Assembly (NCBI RefSeq): GCF_003034915.1
Contig: NZ_PZJX01000046.1
Span: 1-64,000, forward strand
Source: Mesorhizobium helmanticense
GTDB taxonomy: Bacteria; Pseudomonadota; Alphaproteobacteria; Rhizobiales; Rhizobiaceae
DNA: 64,000 nt
Direction: 5' to 3'
This document shows, piece after piece, positions 23,290 to 31,984 of this stretch. Position numbers and translations under genes: made by a program. The notes under the pieces were generated by a model, which ran no database searches, was not told the origin of the DNA, and saw nothing but the letters and a program-made list of their open reading frames with translations. The first letter of the stretch is position 1; every line of letters begins with the position of its first letter.

Positions 23290-23604
23290 ATGACCATGTA
23301 CAAAGCCATTGCCGCCGTGCTTGTGACTGCCGCGCTGGCAGGCTGCGCGCAGACCGAGGGGCAGCAGCGGGCCGGAACCGGCGCACTGATCGGCGGCGCC
23401 GGCGGTGCTCTCGTCGGCCAGGCCATCGGCGGCAACACCAAGAGCACGGTCATCGGTGCGGCCAGCGGCGCCCTTCTGGGCGCGGTCGTCGGCAGCGCCA
23501 CGACGCCGCAGCGCCGCGGCGAACAGCTCTGCCGTTACCAGGACCGCTACGGCCGCATCTACACCGCGCCCTGCGACGACCGGTACTATAACGGCGATTA
23601 TTGA
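23290..23604 (+). CDS. Glycine-zipper lipoprotein
   Basis: AAAGGAG precedes the start. The 104-residue product has a lipoprotein signal (AALAGCAQT, cysteine near residue 19), a glycine-zipper membrane segment (GTGALIGGAGGALVGQAIGG, repeated as VIGAASGALLGAVVG) and a C-terminal QLCRYQDRYGRIYTAPC tail. It resembles 17-kDa surface antigen / OmpA-like glycine-zipper proteins of Rhizobiales. It is plus-strand cargo inside the prophage. Confidence 0.75.
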   Translation: MTMYKAIAAVLVTAALAGCAQTEGQQRAGTGALIGGAGGALVGQAIGGNTKSTVIGAASGALLGAVVGSATTPQRRGEQLCRYQDRYGRIYTAPCDDRYYNGDY

Positions 23605-23611
23605 GTGTTAG

Positions 23612-23664
23612 CCCCTTCTCCCCGTCTACGGGGAGAAGGTCCCGGCAGGGGATGAGGGGCAGCG
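23612..23664. repeat. Type C palindromic element, single arm
   Basis: CCCCTTCTCCCCGTCTACGG and its GGGGAGAAGG complement form a hairpin, then GGCAGGGGATGAGGGG. Directly follows the glycine-zipper gene and may act as its terminator. Confidence 0.65.
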
Positions 23665-23742
23665 CAACGTTCGGAATGCTGACACGACCCTTACCCTCGG
23701 AGCAGTTCGACGCTATCGTCTGGCACTCACGAGGGGGCGACG

Positions 23743-24057
23743 ATGCGTTTTTTGATGACCACGCTGCTGGTTCTCTGTTCGGTTTCCGCGCATGCCAGAC
23801 AGGCTACCAGCCTTGACCAGATCGACGGTTGCCTGGTCCTGCCGGTTGCCGCTGTCGACATTCACCTCAAAGCGACTTTCGAAGTGACACTGGACAAGAC
23901 CGGCAAGCTCAAGTGGATTACCGTCGCATCCTACGAGCCGCATTCGGAGGCCGCGGCAAAAGCAGCCCTGCTACTCTCAAAATCGGTCGAGAGATGTTGG
24001 CCGCCGGGCGTCAAAACCAGCCCGATGCGCATAACTGTGGATTTGAGCAAAATCTAG
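23743..24057 (+). CDS. Secreted protein with TonB/TolA C-terminal-like domain
   Basis: A signal peptide (MRFLMTTLLVLCSVSAHA) precedes a domain of about 85 residues with the order FEVTLDKTGKLKWITVASY, SEAAAKAALLLSKSVERCWPPG and MRITVDLSKI. This looks like the TolA/TonB C-terminal fold (strand, helix, Cys-Pro turn, strand). It is separate from any TonB machinery here. Oriented against the late operon, next to the glycine-zipper lipoprotein. Confidence 0.5.
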   Translation: MRFLMTTLLVLCSVSAHARQATSLDQIDGCLVLPVAAVDIHLKATFEVTLDKTGKLKWITVASYEPHSEAAAKAALLLSKSVERCWPPGVKTSPMRITVDLSKI

Positions 24058-24372
24058 CTATCCCGCGGCCTTGGAGAACGGTGCTCAATCCACATCGGCC
24101 TTCACCACTTGCGAATAATCTTCAAGAATTGGTCCTGCTTACGGAGGCGAGACATTTTGCTGCCGCGTGTTGGCAGGTTCCAGAGGCGGGTTGAGTTCGC
24201 CGTACTCCTCCTTGAACTGGTCTCGCCATTCGTGTTCGTCAAGCACGTTGGCGGAGTTTCGGACATCTGCTGAATTAGCTCTGGCCCAGGGAGAGTTAGG
24301 CTCAAGCACGGCATACGCGCCTCCCGCACCGGACCCGGGGAGAGTTCGGCTCAAGCATAGCATACGCGCCGC
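24058..24372. other. Gap with a short imperfect tandem repeat
   Basis: A ~45-base unit (core GGGAGAGTTAGGCTCAAGC, then GGCATACGCGCC) at about 24286-24330 is repeated with changes at about 24338-24372. Minus-strand frames of 74-75 codons exist but have no clear start signal or family. Probably decayed sequence at the end of the immunity array. Confidence 0.4.
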
Positions 24373-24804
24373 CTACCGACCGTCGTAAGGCTCAACCGTC
24401 GCGGATGGGATACCAAAGTCGTCAAGTAGATCCAGCACGCGCTTCGAGATGACCAGACGCAGATCGCCAGCAATGCCGAAATCATCATGACCTGCCTTCC
24501 CATCCACTTTCAACCACACGAACTGCGGGAGTTCTACGTGGGGCTGCAGTTCCAGGAAGTCTTCCGACTTCGTGATTTCGGCGTGAGCAAAGTTCGCACC
24601 AGAGAAGCCGATGTTCTGCAAGGCTTGCTTGACTTCAGCCACGACGAGAAAGCACGGGAAGGTCGTTATGATAACATCGCCGAACCACCCTTCCATTTGG
24701 TAGACCAGTTTGCCTACAACAGGGGGATGAACGCTTGTGTCCATGATGGTGCCCCGGCCAATTCCGCCGGCGACATCGGGCTTTATATAAAAATATTCCA
24801 TCAT
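24373..24804 (-). CDS. Immunity protein, Imm11/DUF1629-like, orphan copy 3
   Basis: The 143-residue protein has FYIKPDVAGGIGRGT, VHPPVVGKLVYQMEGWFGD, TTFPCFLVVAE and PQFVWLKVDGKAGHDDFG. It is closest in wording to the toxin 1 partner at 10812 (VGKLVYQMEGWFGD). Its start overlaps the stop of a toxin-tip remnant (FDPPVGK), just as intact immunity genes overlap intact toxin genes. No functional toxin remains upstream, so it is an orphan. Confidence 0.7.
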   Translation of the reverse strand: MMEYFYIKPDVAGGIGRGTIMDTSVHPPVVGKLVYQMEGWFGDVIITTFPCFLVVAEVKQALQNIGFSGANFAHAEITKSEDFLELQPHVELPQFVWLKVDGKAGHDDFGIAGDLRLVISKRVLDLLDDFGIPSATVEPYDGR

Positions 24805-24931
24805 TTACCTACGGGAGGATCAAAAAGATGATCGTATTTTTTATCGATCTCGGTGAACATCCTGACGCGTCGCCATTGGATACGTCCTGAAGAAATCATC
24901 CCATTCGATGTATTGTTCTCGAAGCCCAACC
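24805..24931 (-). pseudogene. Remnant of a toxin C-terminal tip (before immunity copy 3)
   Basis: Reads EWDDFFRTYPMATRQDV in one frame and, after a frame change, TEIDKKYDHLFDPPVGK and stop. Intact toxins have EWDSFYKKNPHATRQNV and EIDKKYGHFFDPPIGE at the same place. About 40 codons of the 3' end survive. Confidence 0.8.
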
Positions 24932-25366
24932 TCATTGCTGCTGGCCATCGTAGGGCTCGACCACAGCAAACGGTATTCCCAATGACTCCAGCAAATTGAG
25001 AACGCGTTTCGAGATGACGAGGCGATAGTTTGCCGCGATCCCGAAGTCATCGCGGCCAGCCTTCCCATTCACTTTCAACCAGACGAAAGATGGAAGTTCC
25101 TGCCCAGGTTGATATTCATGAAACTCTTCGGATGTTGTCACTTCGGCTTCAGCGAACGTCGCACCTGAAAAGCCTATCTGCTGCAATGCGCGCTGGGTTT
25201 CTTCGGTGACGAGGTAACACGGGAACGTCGTAACGAGCACATCACCGGTCCAGCCCTCTACCACGTAGTGGAGCTTGGTCACAATCGGAGGATGGACACT
25301 GGGGTCCAAAACGGTGTTTCTGCCAAGCCCACCAGCCACATCAGGTCTGATATAGAAATACTGCAT
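24932..25366 (-). CDS. Immunity protein, Imm11/DUF1629-like, orphan copy 2
   Basis: The 144-residue product (FYIRPDVAGGLGRNT, VHPPIVTKLHYVVEGWTGD, TTFPCYLVTEETQ, PSFVWLKVNGKAGRDDFG) is very close to the neighbour at 25508, so it arose by local duplication. It is preceded by a frameshifted toxin-tip remnant and not by a working toxin gene. It may still protect against nucleases of related phages or strains. Confidence 0.7.
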   Translation of the reverse strand: MQYFYIRPDVAGGLGRNTVLDPSVHPPIVTKLHYVVEGWTGDVLVTTFPCYLVTEETQRALQQIGFSGATFAEAEVTTSEEFHEYQPGQELPSFVWLKVNGKAGRDDFGIAANYRLVISKRVLNLLESLGIPFAVVEPYDGQQQ

Positions 25367-25507
25367 TATCCACCTATTGGGGGATCAAAAGATGGCCATA
25401 TTCTCTATCGATCTCAGTATCTTATCCAATAACATCCTGACGAATCGCCACTGGATGCGTCCTGAAGAAATCGTGCCATTTGATGTATTATTCTCGAAAG
25501 CCCAACC
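25367..25507 (-). pseudogene. Remnant of a toxin C-terminal tip (before immunity copy 2)
   Basis: Reads KWHDFFRTHPVAIRQDV then, out of frame, IDREYGHL and DPPIGG and stop. It matches the 3' end of the intact toxins and is closest to the other remnant (shared FFRT and RQDV). Confidence 0.8.
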
Positions 25508-25942
25508 TCATTGCTGCTCGCCATCGTAAGGCTCGACCACAGCAAACGGTATCCCCAATGATTCCAGCAATTCAAGAACGCGTTTCGAGATGACGAGGTT
25601 ATAGTTTGCAGCGATCCCGAAGTCGTCACGGCCTGCCTTCCCATTCACTTTCAACCAGACGAAGGGTGGAAGTTCCTGCCCAGGTTGATCCTCGTGAAAC
25701 TCTTCGGATGTTGTCACTTCGACGTCGGCGAACGTCGCACCTGAAAAGCCCATCTTTTGCAGTGCGCGCTGCGCTTCTTCGGTGACGAGGTAACAGGGGA
25801 ACGTCGTAACGAGCACATCACCAAACCAGCCCTCTACTTCATAGTGAAGCTTGGTCACAATCGGCGGATGGACGCTCGGGTCAAGAACGGTGTGGTTGCC
25901 AAGCCCACCAGCGACGTTCGGTTCTATGTAAAAATATTGCAT
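25508..25942 (-). CDS. Immunity protein, Imm11/DUF1629-like, partner of toxin 2
   Basis: The 144-residue product starts at an ATG that overlaps the stop of the toxin-bearing gene by one base (TGATG); an in-frame GTG one codon upstream is possible. Motifs: FYIEPNVAGGLGNHT, VHPPIVTKLHYEVEGWFGD, TTFPCYLVTEEAQ, PPFVWLKVNGKAGRDDFG. It is the immediate partner of the HNH-like domain at 25942-26295 by position. Confidence 0.7.
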   Translation of the reverse strand: MQYFYIEPNVAGGLGNHTVLDPSVHPPIVTKLHYEVEGWFGDVLVTTFPCYLVTEEAQRALQKMGFSGATFADVEVTTSEEFHEDQPGQELPPFVWLKVNGKAGRDDFGIAANYNLVISKRVLELLESLGIPFAVVEPYDGEQQ

Positions 25943-28452
25943 CACTCACCTATTGGGGGATTGAACAGATGTCCGTATTTCTTGTCGATGTAAGTGACGT
26001 AGTCCAGCACTTGCTGGCGGGTTGGCTGGGGATGCAACCTATAGAATTTATTCCATTCGAATCGGAAAACAGTCTTGTGCAAAAGATCATCAAGCCCTTT
26101 GGGAATTCCACGGAGATTCTGAAGTGAGTGCATCTCATCTTCGGCAACGAGACCAAGATATCTGGTCAATATCTGCCGCTCTGCCGCGTGGTGGACCACG
26201 ACATCGCCTCCCAAGTTCGGGTTCGCGTGGAGAAATGTTTTGCGGTAATTTTTCGAAGCAGCCTTGCCAAACGATGCTCCCGCATACTTTACCTTTGAGG
26301 GGTCTCGCGCGATTGATTTTATTATCTCAAGAAGCTCGGCCTTGTCAGGCTTGGCACCCTTGCTCAAGCGGTAAGCCGCGTCTTTTGCTGCATTTATTGC
26401 ACGAGACTCAGCCTCAACGGCCTGGCGAGCCACCGCACGCTCAGCGGCGAGCTCTGATGCGGCCCGCGAACCACTAGCCGCAAACTCTTCTAGCGGCTTG
26501 GCAAACTTGCCCGTCCCGCCGCGGACAATGGCCAATCCTTTTGTAACAGCCTGGCCGAGTGACTCTAATACTAGGCTGCCCCCGCGTGCTGCCCCAGAGG
26601 CGGGATTGACCGGCAGTTGACTAAGGGCGTCCAAAGGATCGTCGCGCAGATCCCGGAAAAACAGGCCAATGTCGTGCGGGGCTCGGCCTAAGGCCTCAAA
26701 ACTCTCACTGAGATAGTCGCCGAAATTCTCCGCGGCTTGTTGGAATGCAGACGGGGGCTCGTCAGGTTGTGTCGATGGAGGTCGTCCTTGCCCCATCGCA
26801 GCAGTGATGATCGGGTCGATTTGGGTCGGCCGAGCAGGGCCAGCTTGATCCAACTGCTGAGATAAGGCCTTGCGAACGCCCGGATCGGGCGCTGCTGCCA
26901 GAAGATCACGCAGGATGATGTCCTTCTCAGCCTGCGGAACGTCTTCGTTACCAAAGGTGTCGGCAAGGTTTTTGACAACGGCCATCGGTAGGGGTTGAGG
27001 GGTCTCGACCCCCAGCTGCCGTTGGGCTGCAACTGAGACAGCGATGGCCCACCTGTAGGCCTCCGGATTGCTGGTCTTGCTGTTTGAGCTAGCGACCTTG
27101 CTCCACGCGGCATCGACATTGGGGAAGACCCCGCGAACGTAGCCACCAGGGTCCGTCCGCCTAATACCCAGAGTCTTGAGGGCGGCAGCAGCCGTAACCT
27201 GATAACGTATCTGCTCTTCCTCGGAACTGCCCGGCCCAGGCTCTGCATCGCGTAGCGCCGCGTGGATTGCCTGGTTGGGCAGGGTCCGCATGCCAAAAGC
27301 TTGACGGCCGGCATCAATCTTTCGGGCAAAATCCCCGTACTGCTTGCCGCCCTCTTCGGCGCCATAAACTGCGGCGAAGTCCGCGCGGCCAGGCATCTTG
27401 CCGGAATAGCTGCCCGTATTGGCGATTGCGTCCGGGGCGTTCTGCGAAGCAAGGTCGATGTTGGTGCGTGCTTCGACCACTTGGGCCGCAGTCGCCGCGT
27501 GGGCCTGGTCGATCAGCCGCTGAATGTCATCTGGAGACAGGTCGGCGAGACGGGCGATTGCCGGCTTGGTCGCCATCCGGTCGGGCGCCGGGGCACCGTC
27601 CCCAAACGCCTGTTCCACCATTTCATCGGGCGTCCGCTTTCCAACGCGGTCACCTTTCCCGGTAGCTGCCTTTGAGTTGTCCGAGACAAAGCTGCCTGCC
27701 GCTTGGGTCGTATCGCTGGCGGCATCTCCCCCGGAGGGCTCCGCGGGCGTCCCGACACCAAACATCTCCAGCGCACGCTGCGGGTCCTTGGCGATCAGCG
27801 CTTCGAAACGCGCCTTCGCGGCGGTGCTGAACCAGTCCTTCACCTTCTGCTGCCTGATCCCGGGGTCGAGCCCCATCTTGTCGATCAGGTCGAGCCCGTC
27901 CTGGCGGGCCGCTTCGAAGGTGACGATGTCGTCGGGATTGGCCTTGCCGATGGCGATGGCATTGGTCTGCAGCACCGTGTCGACCTCGGCCTGCTCGTAA
28001 TCCTGGCGCCGCTGAAACTGGCGCTGCGCCATGCGCAGCCCGCCAACCCTGCGCATCGCCTCCTTCTGCCTGCCGAAATTGGCGCGCTGGCTTTCCGGCA
28101 TGTTCGGCAAGGCATCGTCGAACAGCCTGTCGAACAGACCGGGCTTGACCGCCTGGCCGGTGCGCGGATCGACCTGGCCATACATCGCCTCGTGCAGGCC
28201 GCTGCCATCGGCCGGCGCGTTCGCCGCCACCTCGTCTTCCGCCTGCGCGATCTGGCTGTTGAACCGGCGGCGCGCGAGCTCGGCGTCGAACGCCTCCTGC
28301 TGCTCGCTCATCTGCCGGTAGCGCTCGGCAACAGCGGAAAGCTCGTCGCCAAAACCCTGCATGGCAGCACCCAGCGGCGATCCCTGTGGGTATTGCACCG
28401 GCGTGCCGGTATCGAGCCGGCGCTGGGCCAGTTGGAGAGGAATGGTCGCCAT
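25942..28452 (-). CDS. Internal virion (ejection) protein with C-terminal HNH-like toxin domain, copy 2
   Basis: The 836-residue protein is a full-length paralogue of the one at 11252 (MATIPLQLAQRRLDTG start; AVERYRQMSEQQEAFDAE; NAPDAIANTGSYSGKMPG; RTDPGGYVRGVFPNVDAAW). The last 115 residues have VVHH (H754, H755), QNLRGIP (N779) and LLH (H792), plus IDKKYGHLF near the end: an HNH/AHH-like pattern. It sits out of place, between the Bbp19-like and scaffold genes, so it is a transposed duplicate. Confidence 0.75.
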   Translation of the reverse strand: MATIPLQLAQRRLDTGTPVQYPQGSPLGAAMQGFGDELSAVAERYRQMSEQQEAFDAELARRRFNSQIAQAEDEVAANAPADGSGLHEAMYGQVDPRTGQAVKPGLFDRLFDDALPNMPESQRANFGRQKEAMRRVGGLRMAQRQFQRRQDYEQAEVDTVLQTNAIAIGKANPDDIVTFEAARQDGLDLIDKMGLDPGIRQQKVKDWFSTAAKARFEALIAKDPQRALEMFGVGTPAEPSGGDAASDTTQAAGSFVSDNSKAATGKGDRVGKRTPDEMVEQAFGDGAPAPDRMATKPAIARLADLSPDDIQRLIDQAHAATAAQVVEARTNIDLASQNAPDAIANTGSYSGKMPGRADFAAVYGAEEGGKQYGDFARKIDAGRQAFGMRTLPNQAIHAALRDAEPGPGSSEEEQIRYQVTAAAALKTLGIRRTDPGGYVRGVFPNVDAAWSKVASSNSKTSNPEAYRWAIAVSVAAQRQLGVETPQPLPMAVVKNLADTFGNEDVPQAEKDIILRDLLAAAPDPGVRKALSQQLDQAGPARPTQIDPIITAAMGQGRPPSTQPDEPPSAFQQAAENFGDYLSESFEALGRAPHDIGLFFRDLRDDPLDALSQLPVNPASGAARGGSLVLESLGQAVTKGLAIVRGGTGKFAKPLEEFAASGSRAASELAAERAVARQAVEAESRAINAAKDAAYRLSKGAKPDKAELLEIIKSIARDPSKVKYAGASFGKAASKNYRKTFLHANPNLGGDVVVHHAAERQILTRYLGLVAEDEMHSLQNLRGIPKGLDDLLHKTVFRFEWNKFYRLHPQPTRQQVLDYVTYIDKKYGHLFNPPIGE

Positions 28453-28600
28453 TTGATTGTTCCCTGCAGTGGCGCCACGCTGGAGGCCGCGGCGCTGCGC
28501 CGGCGGTCCGGCCCGGTGCCGCCGCTTTCGCGCGTCATGAATTTTGGGGAGGTCGCCAATGACGGTGCCACTGGCCAAACAGGGTTGGGTTTCAGCGACC
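28453..28600 (-). pseudogene. Remnant of the gp14-like gene 3' end
   Basis: On the minus strand it holds IGDLPKIHDA (against VGGLSKIHDP in the intact gene), and the bases just before the next ATG (GGGAACAATCAAATGGC) match GGGAACAGCTAAATGGC at the intact junction. It shows that copy 2 was moved together with the tail of its upstream neighbour. Confidence 0.7.
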
Positions 28601-28702
28601 CTTATTGTGAGCCTGCTGTGAGCTGGGCGGCTCCGCGGACCCGCATGGATGATAGGCCGAAGCGGGCCGTGACCACGGTGAAGCCAGCGCTTGCGAAGTC
28701 CC

Positions 28703-29023
28703 CTACCCCTCCAGCCTCGCCGCCTTCTCGAGCGCCGCCAGCTGTGCCTCGTCCATCGTCAGGAACCCCATGATGTGCTGCACCACTTCGGCGCGCGCAT
28801 TGCTCAGCGCGCTGTGCAGTTCGAAGCCGCTTGGCGTCCTGGTCCTGGCCATCCACTCGCCATAGGAGGGGCGGCGGTAATAGCCCGTCGTTGCCGCGAG
28901 ATCGGCCAGCACCATCTCGCCATCCTCACCGGAAAATACCCTGAGATACGCCTTGGTCAGCGCTTCCCGCGCCTTGGCCGGACCGCCGGCCTGCCCGGCA
29001 TGGGCGAAGCGTTTGCGGCTCAT
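28703..29023 (-). CDS. Bbp19-like phage protein
   Basis: The 106-residue protein (AKAREALTKAYLRVFSGEDGEMVLADL, then GFELHSALSNARAEVVQHIMGFL) fits the Bbp19 family of small podovirus structural proteins that follow the portal gene. It overlaps the portal stop by four bases (ATGA at 29020-29023). Exact role in BPP-1-type virions is not established. Confidence 0.75.
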   Translation of the reverse strand: MSRKRFAHAGQAGGPAKAREALTKAYLRVFSGEDGEMVLADLAATTGYYRRPSYGEWMARTRTPSGFELHSALSNARAEVVQHIMGFLTMDEAQLAALEKAARLEG

Positions 29024-30783
29024 GCGCCGGCGCCCGGCGCAGCCGGGCCGCTGGGCATCTCGGCCTCGGCCTGCCCGCCCTGCAGCATGCCTTGCAGGCC
29101 GTCGAGCAAGCCGCTGTCGCGCGCCTGCACGGCCGCCGGCACCGCGTCCTTGGCCGCCTTCCCCGCGGTGGCGATCGCCGCCATGCCGGCCTGCGCCTGG
29201 CTTGCCTTGGCTCTCGCGTCGCGCAGACCGTCGACCTCCTCCTTGCGGCGAAAGATGCGCTGCGGGCTGCGCCCGGCGCTCTGCACGATCTTGATCGCCT
29301 CGTCGCCGTCGATATTGTCCATGATGCCCGGATCGAACTGCGCCATCTGCATGGCCGTCGTCACCACCTGGATGGTGTCGCGGGCCTCGGCCGAGCGGCG
29401 CAGCACGTCGAGCGGGCCGGTGAAGGTCGGCCGCACCGCCTTGCCGGCCAGGCTCGCCGGCGGCAGGAAACGGCTGTCCTCGTCGTACAATCCTTTGTCT
29501 TCCAGGATACCCAGCTCGCGGTCGAGATTGCTGGCAAAGCCGGCCTGGATGATCGAACCGGACGGCCCGAGCAGCGCGCCCTTTTCCTCTTGCCTTATCA
29601 GCGCTTCGGTCGCCGTCATCTGCGGGTTCTGCACCAGCGTCTGGAACAGGTTGACGAACATCATGTCGCGGATCTCCTCGGCCCGGCTCTCCGCGTAGTT
29701 GAACGCATAGGTCGGGTTCTGCCCGGTGGCGATCGGCGCGATCAGCGGCCGGCCATTGTCGTCGATCAGGCCGGGATAGTTCTCGCCGGGATTGAGCACA
29801 GGCACATAGTCGAGCCTGGCCTTCGAGGCGGTCGCCGGATCGGTGACCTGCTGCAGCGCGCGCAAGCCCGAGCGGCGCACGGCGTTCTCCTCGCGCACCG
29901 TGGTCAGCGCCTCGATGGTCGGCGAGATGCCATAGGGGTCGCCCTCGTAACGGCGCCAGTTGAAGGTCGACACCGGGAAGGAGCGGAAGCCGCTCTCCCT
30001 GACGATAACCTCCTCGTCCTCGATGACGTGGTAGGAAGCAAACGCTGTGTCGAGATATTGGTAGGCGCCGCCCAGCCTATACATCCTGCGCTCGTCGCGC
30101 GGCTGGATGCACTGGATCAGCGAGATCCTGGTCTCGCATTTGGCGGGGTCGTCGACCAGCATCCTGATGCGCGCCGGCAGCTTCTCATAGCCGAGCAATT
30201 GCGCCGCCTGCCGCGCGGTGCGCTCGTAGCGGCGATGGAAAATATCGACCTGGCCCCAGCGGTTGCGCGACAGATAGCCCTCGACCACCGGGATCGAGGC
30301 ATAGCGGATCAGCGTGCCGCCGAACCCCTCCTCGGCATAGAGATAGGCCGGGCCGTAGCGCACGACATTGCGCAGGCAGGCCTGCGTCGCCGGCACGAAA
30401 TTGGAGTTGGCGGAGTAGCGCAGCGCAAACAGGAAATCGCGCAGGCTTTCGGCCCATTCCTTTTCCTCGTCGCTCTCCTCGTCGTTCATCTCGGCGGTCG
30501 TCAGCCCATGCCATTTTTCCGACTGCGGGATGATCAGGCTTTCGAGCCCGGCGGCAAGACGGTTGGCGGCTGAGTTGATGGTGTTGGCATAGACCCGGGC
30601 GCCGCGCCGCTCCTGCCGCTCGGCCTGTGAATCCGGGCCGCCGGTGCGACGGCCGCTCCAGACATCGGGGGCATCGGGGTCGCAGAATTCGGATACGGCC
30701 TCCCAGACATGCTCGTACTGGCTGCGCTCGCTCTCGAATTCGGCCTGTCGCGACAGGATATCGCGGGCACGGGAATCGCTCAT
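29020..30783 (-). CDS. Portal / head-to-tail connector protein
   Basis: The 587-residue protein starts MSDSRARDILSRQAEFESER and has features of T7-type connectors: NTINSAANRLAAGLESLIIP, KEWAESLRDFLFALRYSANSN, YGPAYLYAEEGFGG, and a C-terminal tail rich in alanine, glycine and proline. Twelve copies would form the vertex ring for DNA entry and tail joining. The long frame extends upstream through a repeat, but MSDSR is the credible start. Confidence 0.85.
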   Translation of the reverse strand: MSDSRARDILSRQAEFESERSQYEHVWEAVSEFCDPDAPDVWSGRRTGGPDSQAERQERRGARVYANTINSAANRLAAGLESLIIPQSEKWHGLTTAEMNDEESDEEKEWAESLRDFLFALRYSANSNFVPATQACLRNVVRYGPAYLYAEEGFGGTLIRYASIPVVEGYLSRNRWGQVDIFHRRYERTARQAAQLLGYEKLPARIRMLVDDPAKCETRISLIQCIQPRDERRMYRLGGAYQYLDTAFASYHVIEDEEVIVRESGFRSFPVSTFNWRRYEGDPYGISPTIEALTTVREENAVRRSGLRALQQVTDPATASKARLDYVPVLNPGENYPGLIDDNGRPLIAPIATGQNPTYAFNYAESRAEEIRDMMFVNLFQTLVQNPQMTATEALIRQEEKGALLGPSGSIIQAGFASNLDRELGILEDKGLYDEDSRFLPPASLAGKAVRPTFTGPLDVLRRSAEARDTIQVVTTAMQMAQFDPGIMDNIDGDEAIKIVQSAGRSPQRIFRRKEEVDGLRDARAKASQAQAGMAAIATAGKAAKDAVPAAVQARDSGLLDGLQGMLQGGQAEAEMPSGPAAPGAGA

Positions 30784-30802
30784 GGTCTGCCTCGTTGAAA
30801 CT

Positions 30803-30983
30803 GCCAATCTCCCCCCTCGTGGGGGAGATGTCCGGCAGGACAGAGGGGGGCGCTGTCCCTCCAGCCTGCAATGAATTCGGATTGCGCCCTCGGGCATATT
30901 TCCCGGTTCGAACAGCAATGGCTGGTGTTCCTTCACGCCCCCCTCTGCCCTGCCGGGCATCTCCCCCACGAGGGGGGAGATCG
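30803..30983. repeat. Type A palindromic element, inverted pair
   Basis: Arms at 30803-30850 and (inverted) 30936-30983, same sequence as at 22214 and 36424. It lies between the portal gene and a plus-strand methyltransferase cargo gene. Confidence 0.8.
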
Positions 30984-31100
30984 GACGTCGCGTCGGCCTT
31001 CGCCAATCTCAAACGTTGGCAAAGCGCTATGTCATTTTTTGCGCACTTATCGGTGCTAGATCGTCGGTGCGGCGGGCCTTTGCAGGAGGCCAATGTGGCA

Positions 31101-31718
31101 ATGACGGAAAGCCTACCCGGCGCCCTCAAGCGGCGAAGCAAGCAGGTTGCAAAGCGGCTGATCGGCTATGATTCCCGCAACTGGTTGCGCATCAGGCAGA
31201 TCGAGGCGTTCACCGCGTTTCTGGAAGCGGACAATCGAAAGTCCTCTCCGGTGATCGAGGTCTCGCCCGGCTGGAACCGCTACTGGAAGACGATGTGCTC
31301 CAACTACACCTCGGTCGATTTCCCCGACTTCGACATCTGCAAGGACCGCACCGAGCGGCAATATCAAATCGTCATCGCCGACCAGGTGCTGGAGCACGTC
31401 CAGCGGCCGCTGGCGGCGGCGCGGAACATCCACGCCATGACCCAGCCCGGCGGCTGGGCGATGGTGGCGACGCCGTTCCTGTTCAGGGTGCATGCCAGGC
31501 CGCACGACTACAACCGCTGGACGCCAGCCGGCCTGAAGCAGGTGCTGATCGAAGGCGGTTTCGCGGAAGCCGACATAGAAGTGTTCGGCTGGGGCAACAA
31601 AGCCTGCGCCAGGGCCCATATCGGCGGCCCGGTGCGCGCCTACGGCCTGTGGCGCGATTTGAGCAATGACGAGGAATACCCGCTGATGGTCTGGGGGTTT
31701 GCGAGGAAGGCGGGGTGA
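31101..31718 (+). CDS. Methyltransferase-like protein (type 11 family)
   Basis: GGAGG precedes the start region. The 205-residue protein has EVSPGWNRYWKTM at the place of motif I, then QIVIADQVLEHVQRPLAAARNIHAMTQPGGWAMVATPF, the typical motif IV to V run of type 11 SAM methyltransferases, and RPHDYNRWTPAGLKQVL. The glycine-rich SAM loop (ExGxG) is weak, so activity is uncertain. It lies plus-strand between palindromic repeats inside the late operon, a cargo position. Confidence 0.65.
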   Translation: MTESLPGALKRRSKQVAKRLIGYDSRNWLRIRQIEAFTAFLEADNRKSSPVIEVSPGWNRYWKTMCSNYTSVDFPDFDICKDRTERQYQIVIADQVLEHVQRPLAAARNIHAMTQPGGWAMVATPFLFRVHARPHDYNRWTPAGLKQVLIEGGFAEADIEVFGWGNKACARAHIGGPVRAYGLWRDLSNDEEYPLMVWGFARKAG

Positions 31719-31735
31719 GCGGCCGAAGCCTGTCC

Positions 31736-31883
31736 TCCCTTCTCCCCCTGTGGGAGAAGGTGGCCGAGCGAAGCTCGGTCGGATGAGGGGTGTTCCAGCT
31801 TGGCACTGGCGGCACTCCGTCCAGCACCCTCAACCGTCTCGGCGCTACGCGCCGATCCACCTTCTCCCACAAGGGGAGAAGGA
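31736..31883. repeat. Type C palindromic element, inverted pair
   Basis: CCCTTCTCCCCCTGTGGGAG at 31738 and the inverted CTTCTCCCACAAGGGGAGAA at 31861 frame about 100 bases containing GGCCGAGCGAAGCTCGGTC. Common rhizobial palindrome type. Confidence 0.75.
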
Positions 31884-31984
31884 AAAGCCTTCACCCCCGC
31901 CGCTTCACCAACCTTGCCAGCCGCCGCCAATACCACCAGGGCCAGCCGCCCCGGTTCCTGAACACCCGTTTCATCGCGCCCATC

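Noticed and set aside
24102..24363. Minus frames of 74-75 codons as a fifth immunity-type gene
   Set aside because: They cover an imperfect tandem repeat, share no motif with the immunity family, and have no good start.
28602..28856. 84-codon minus frame next to the Bbp19-like gene
   Set aside because: It is a shadow of the Bbp19-like gene in another frame.
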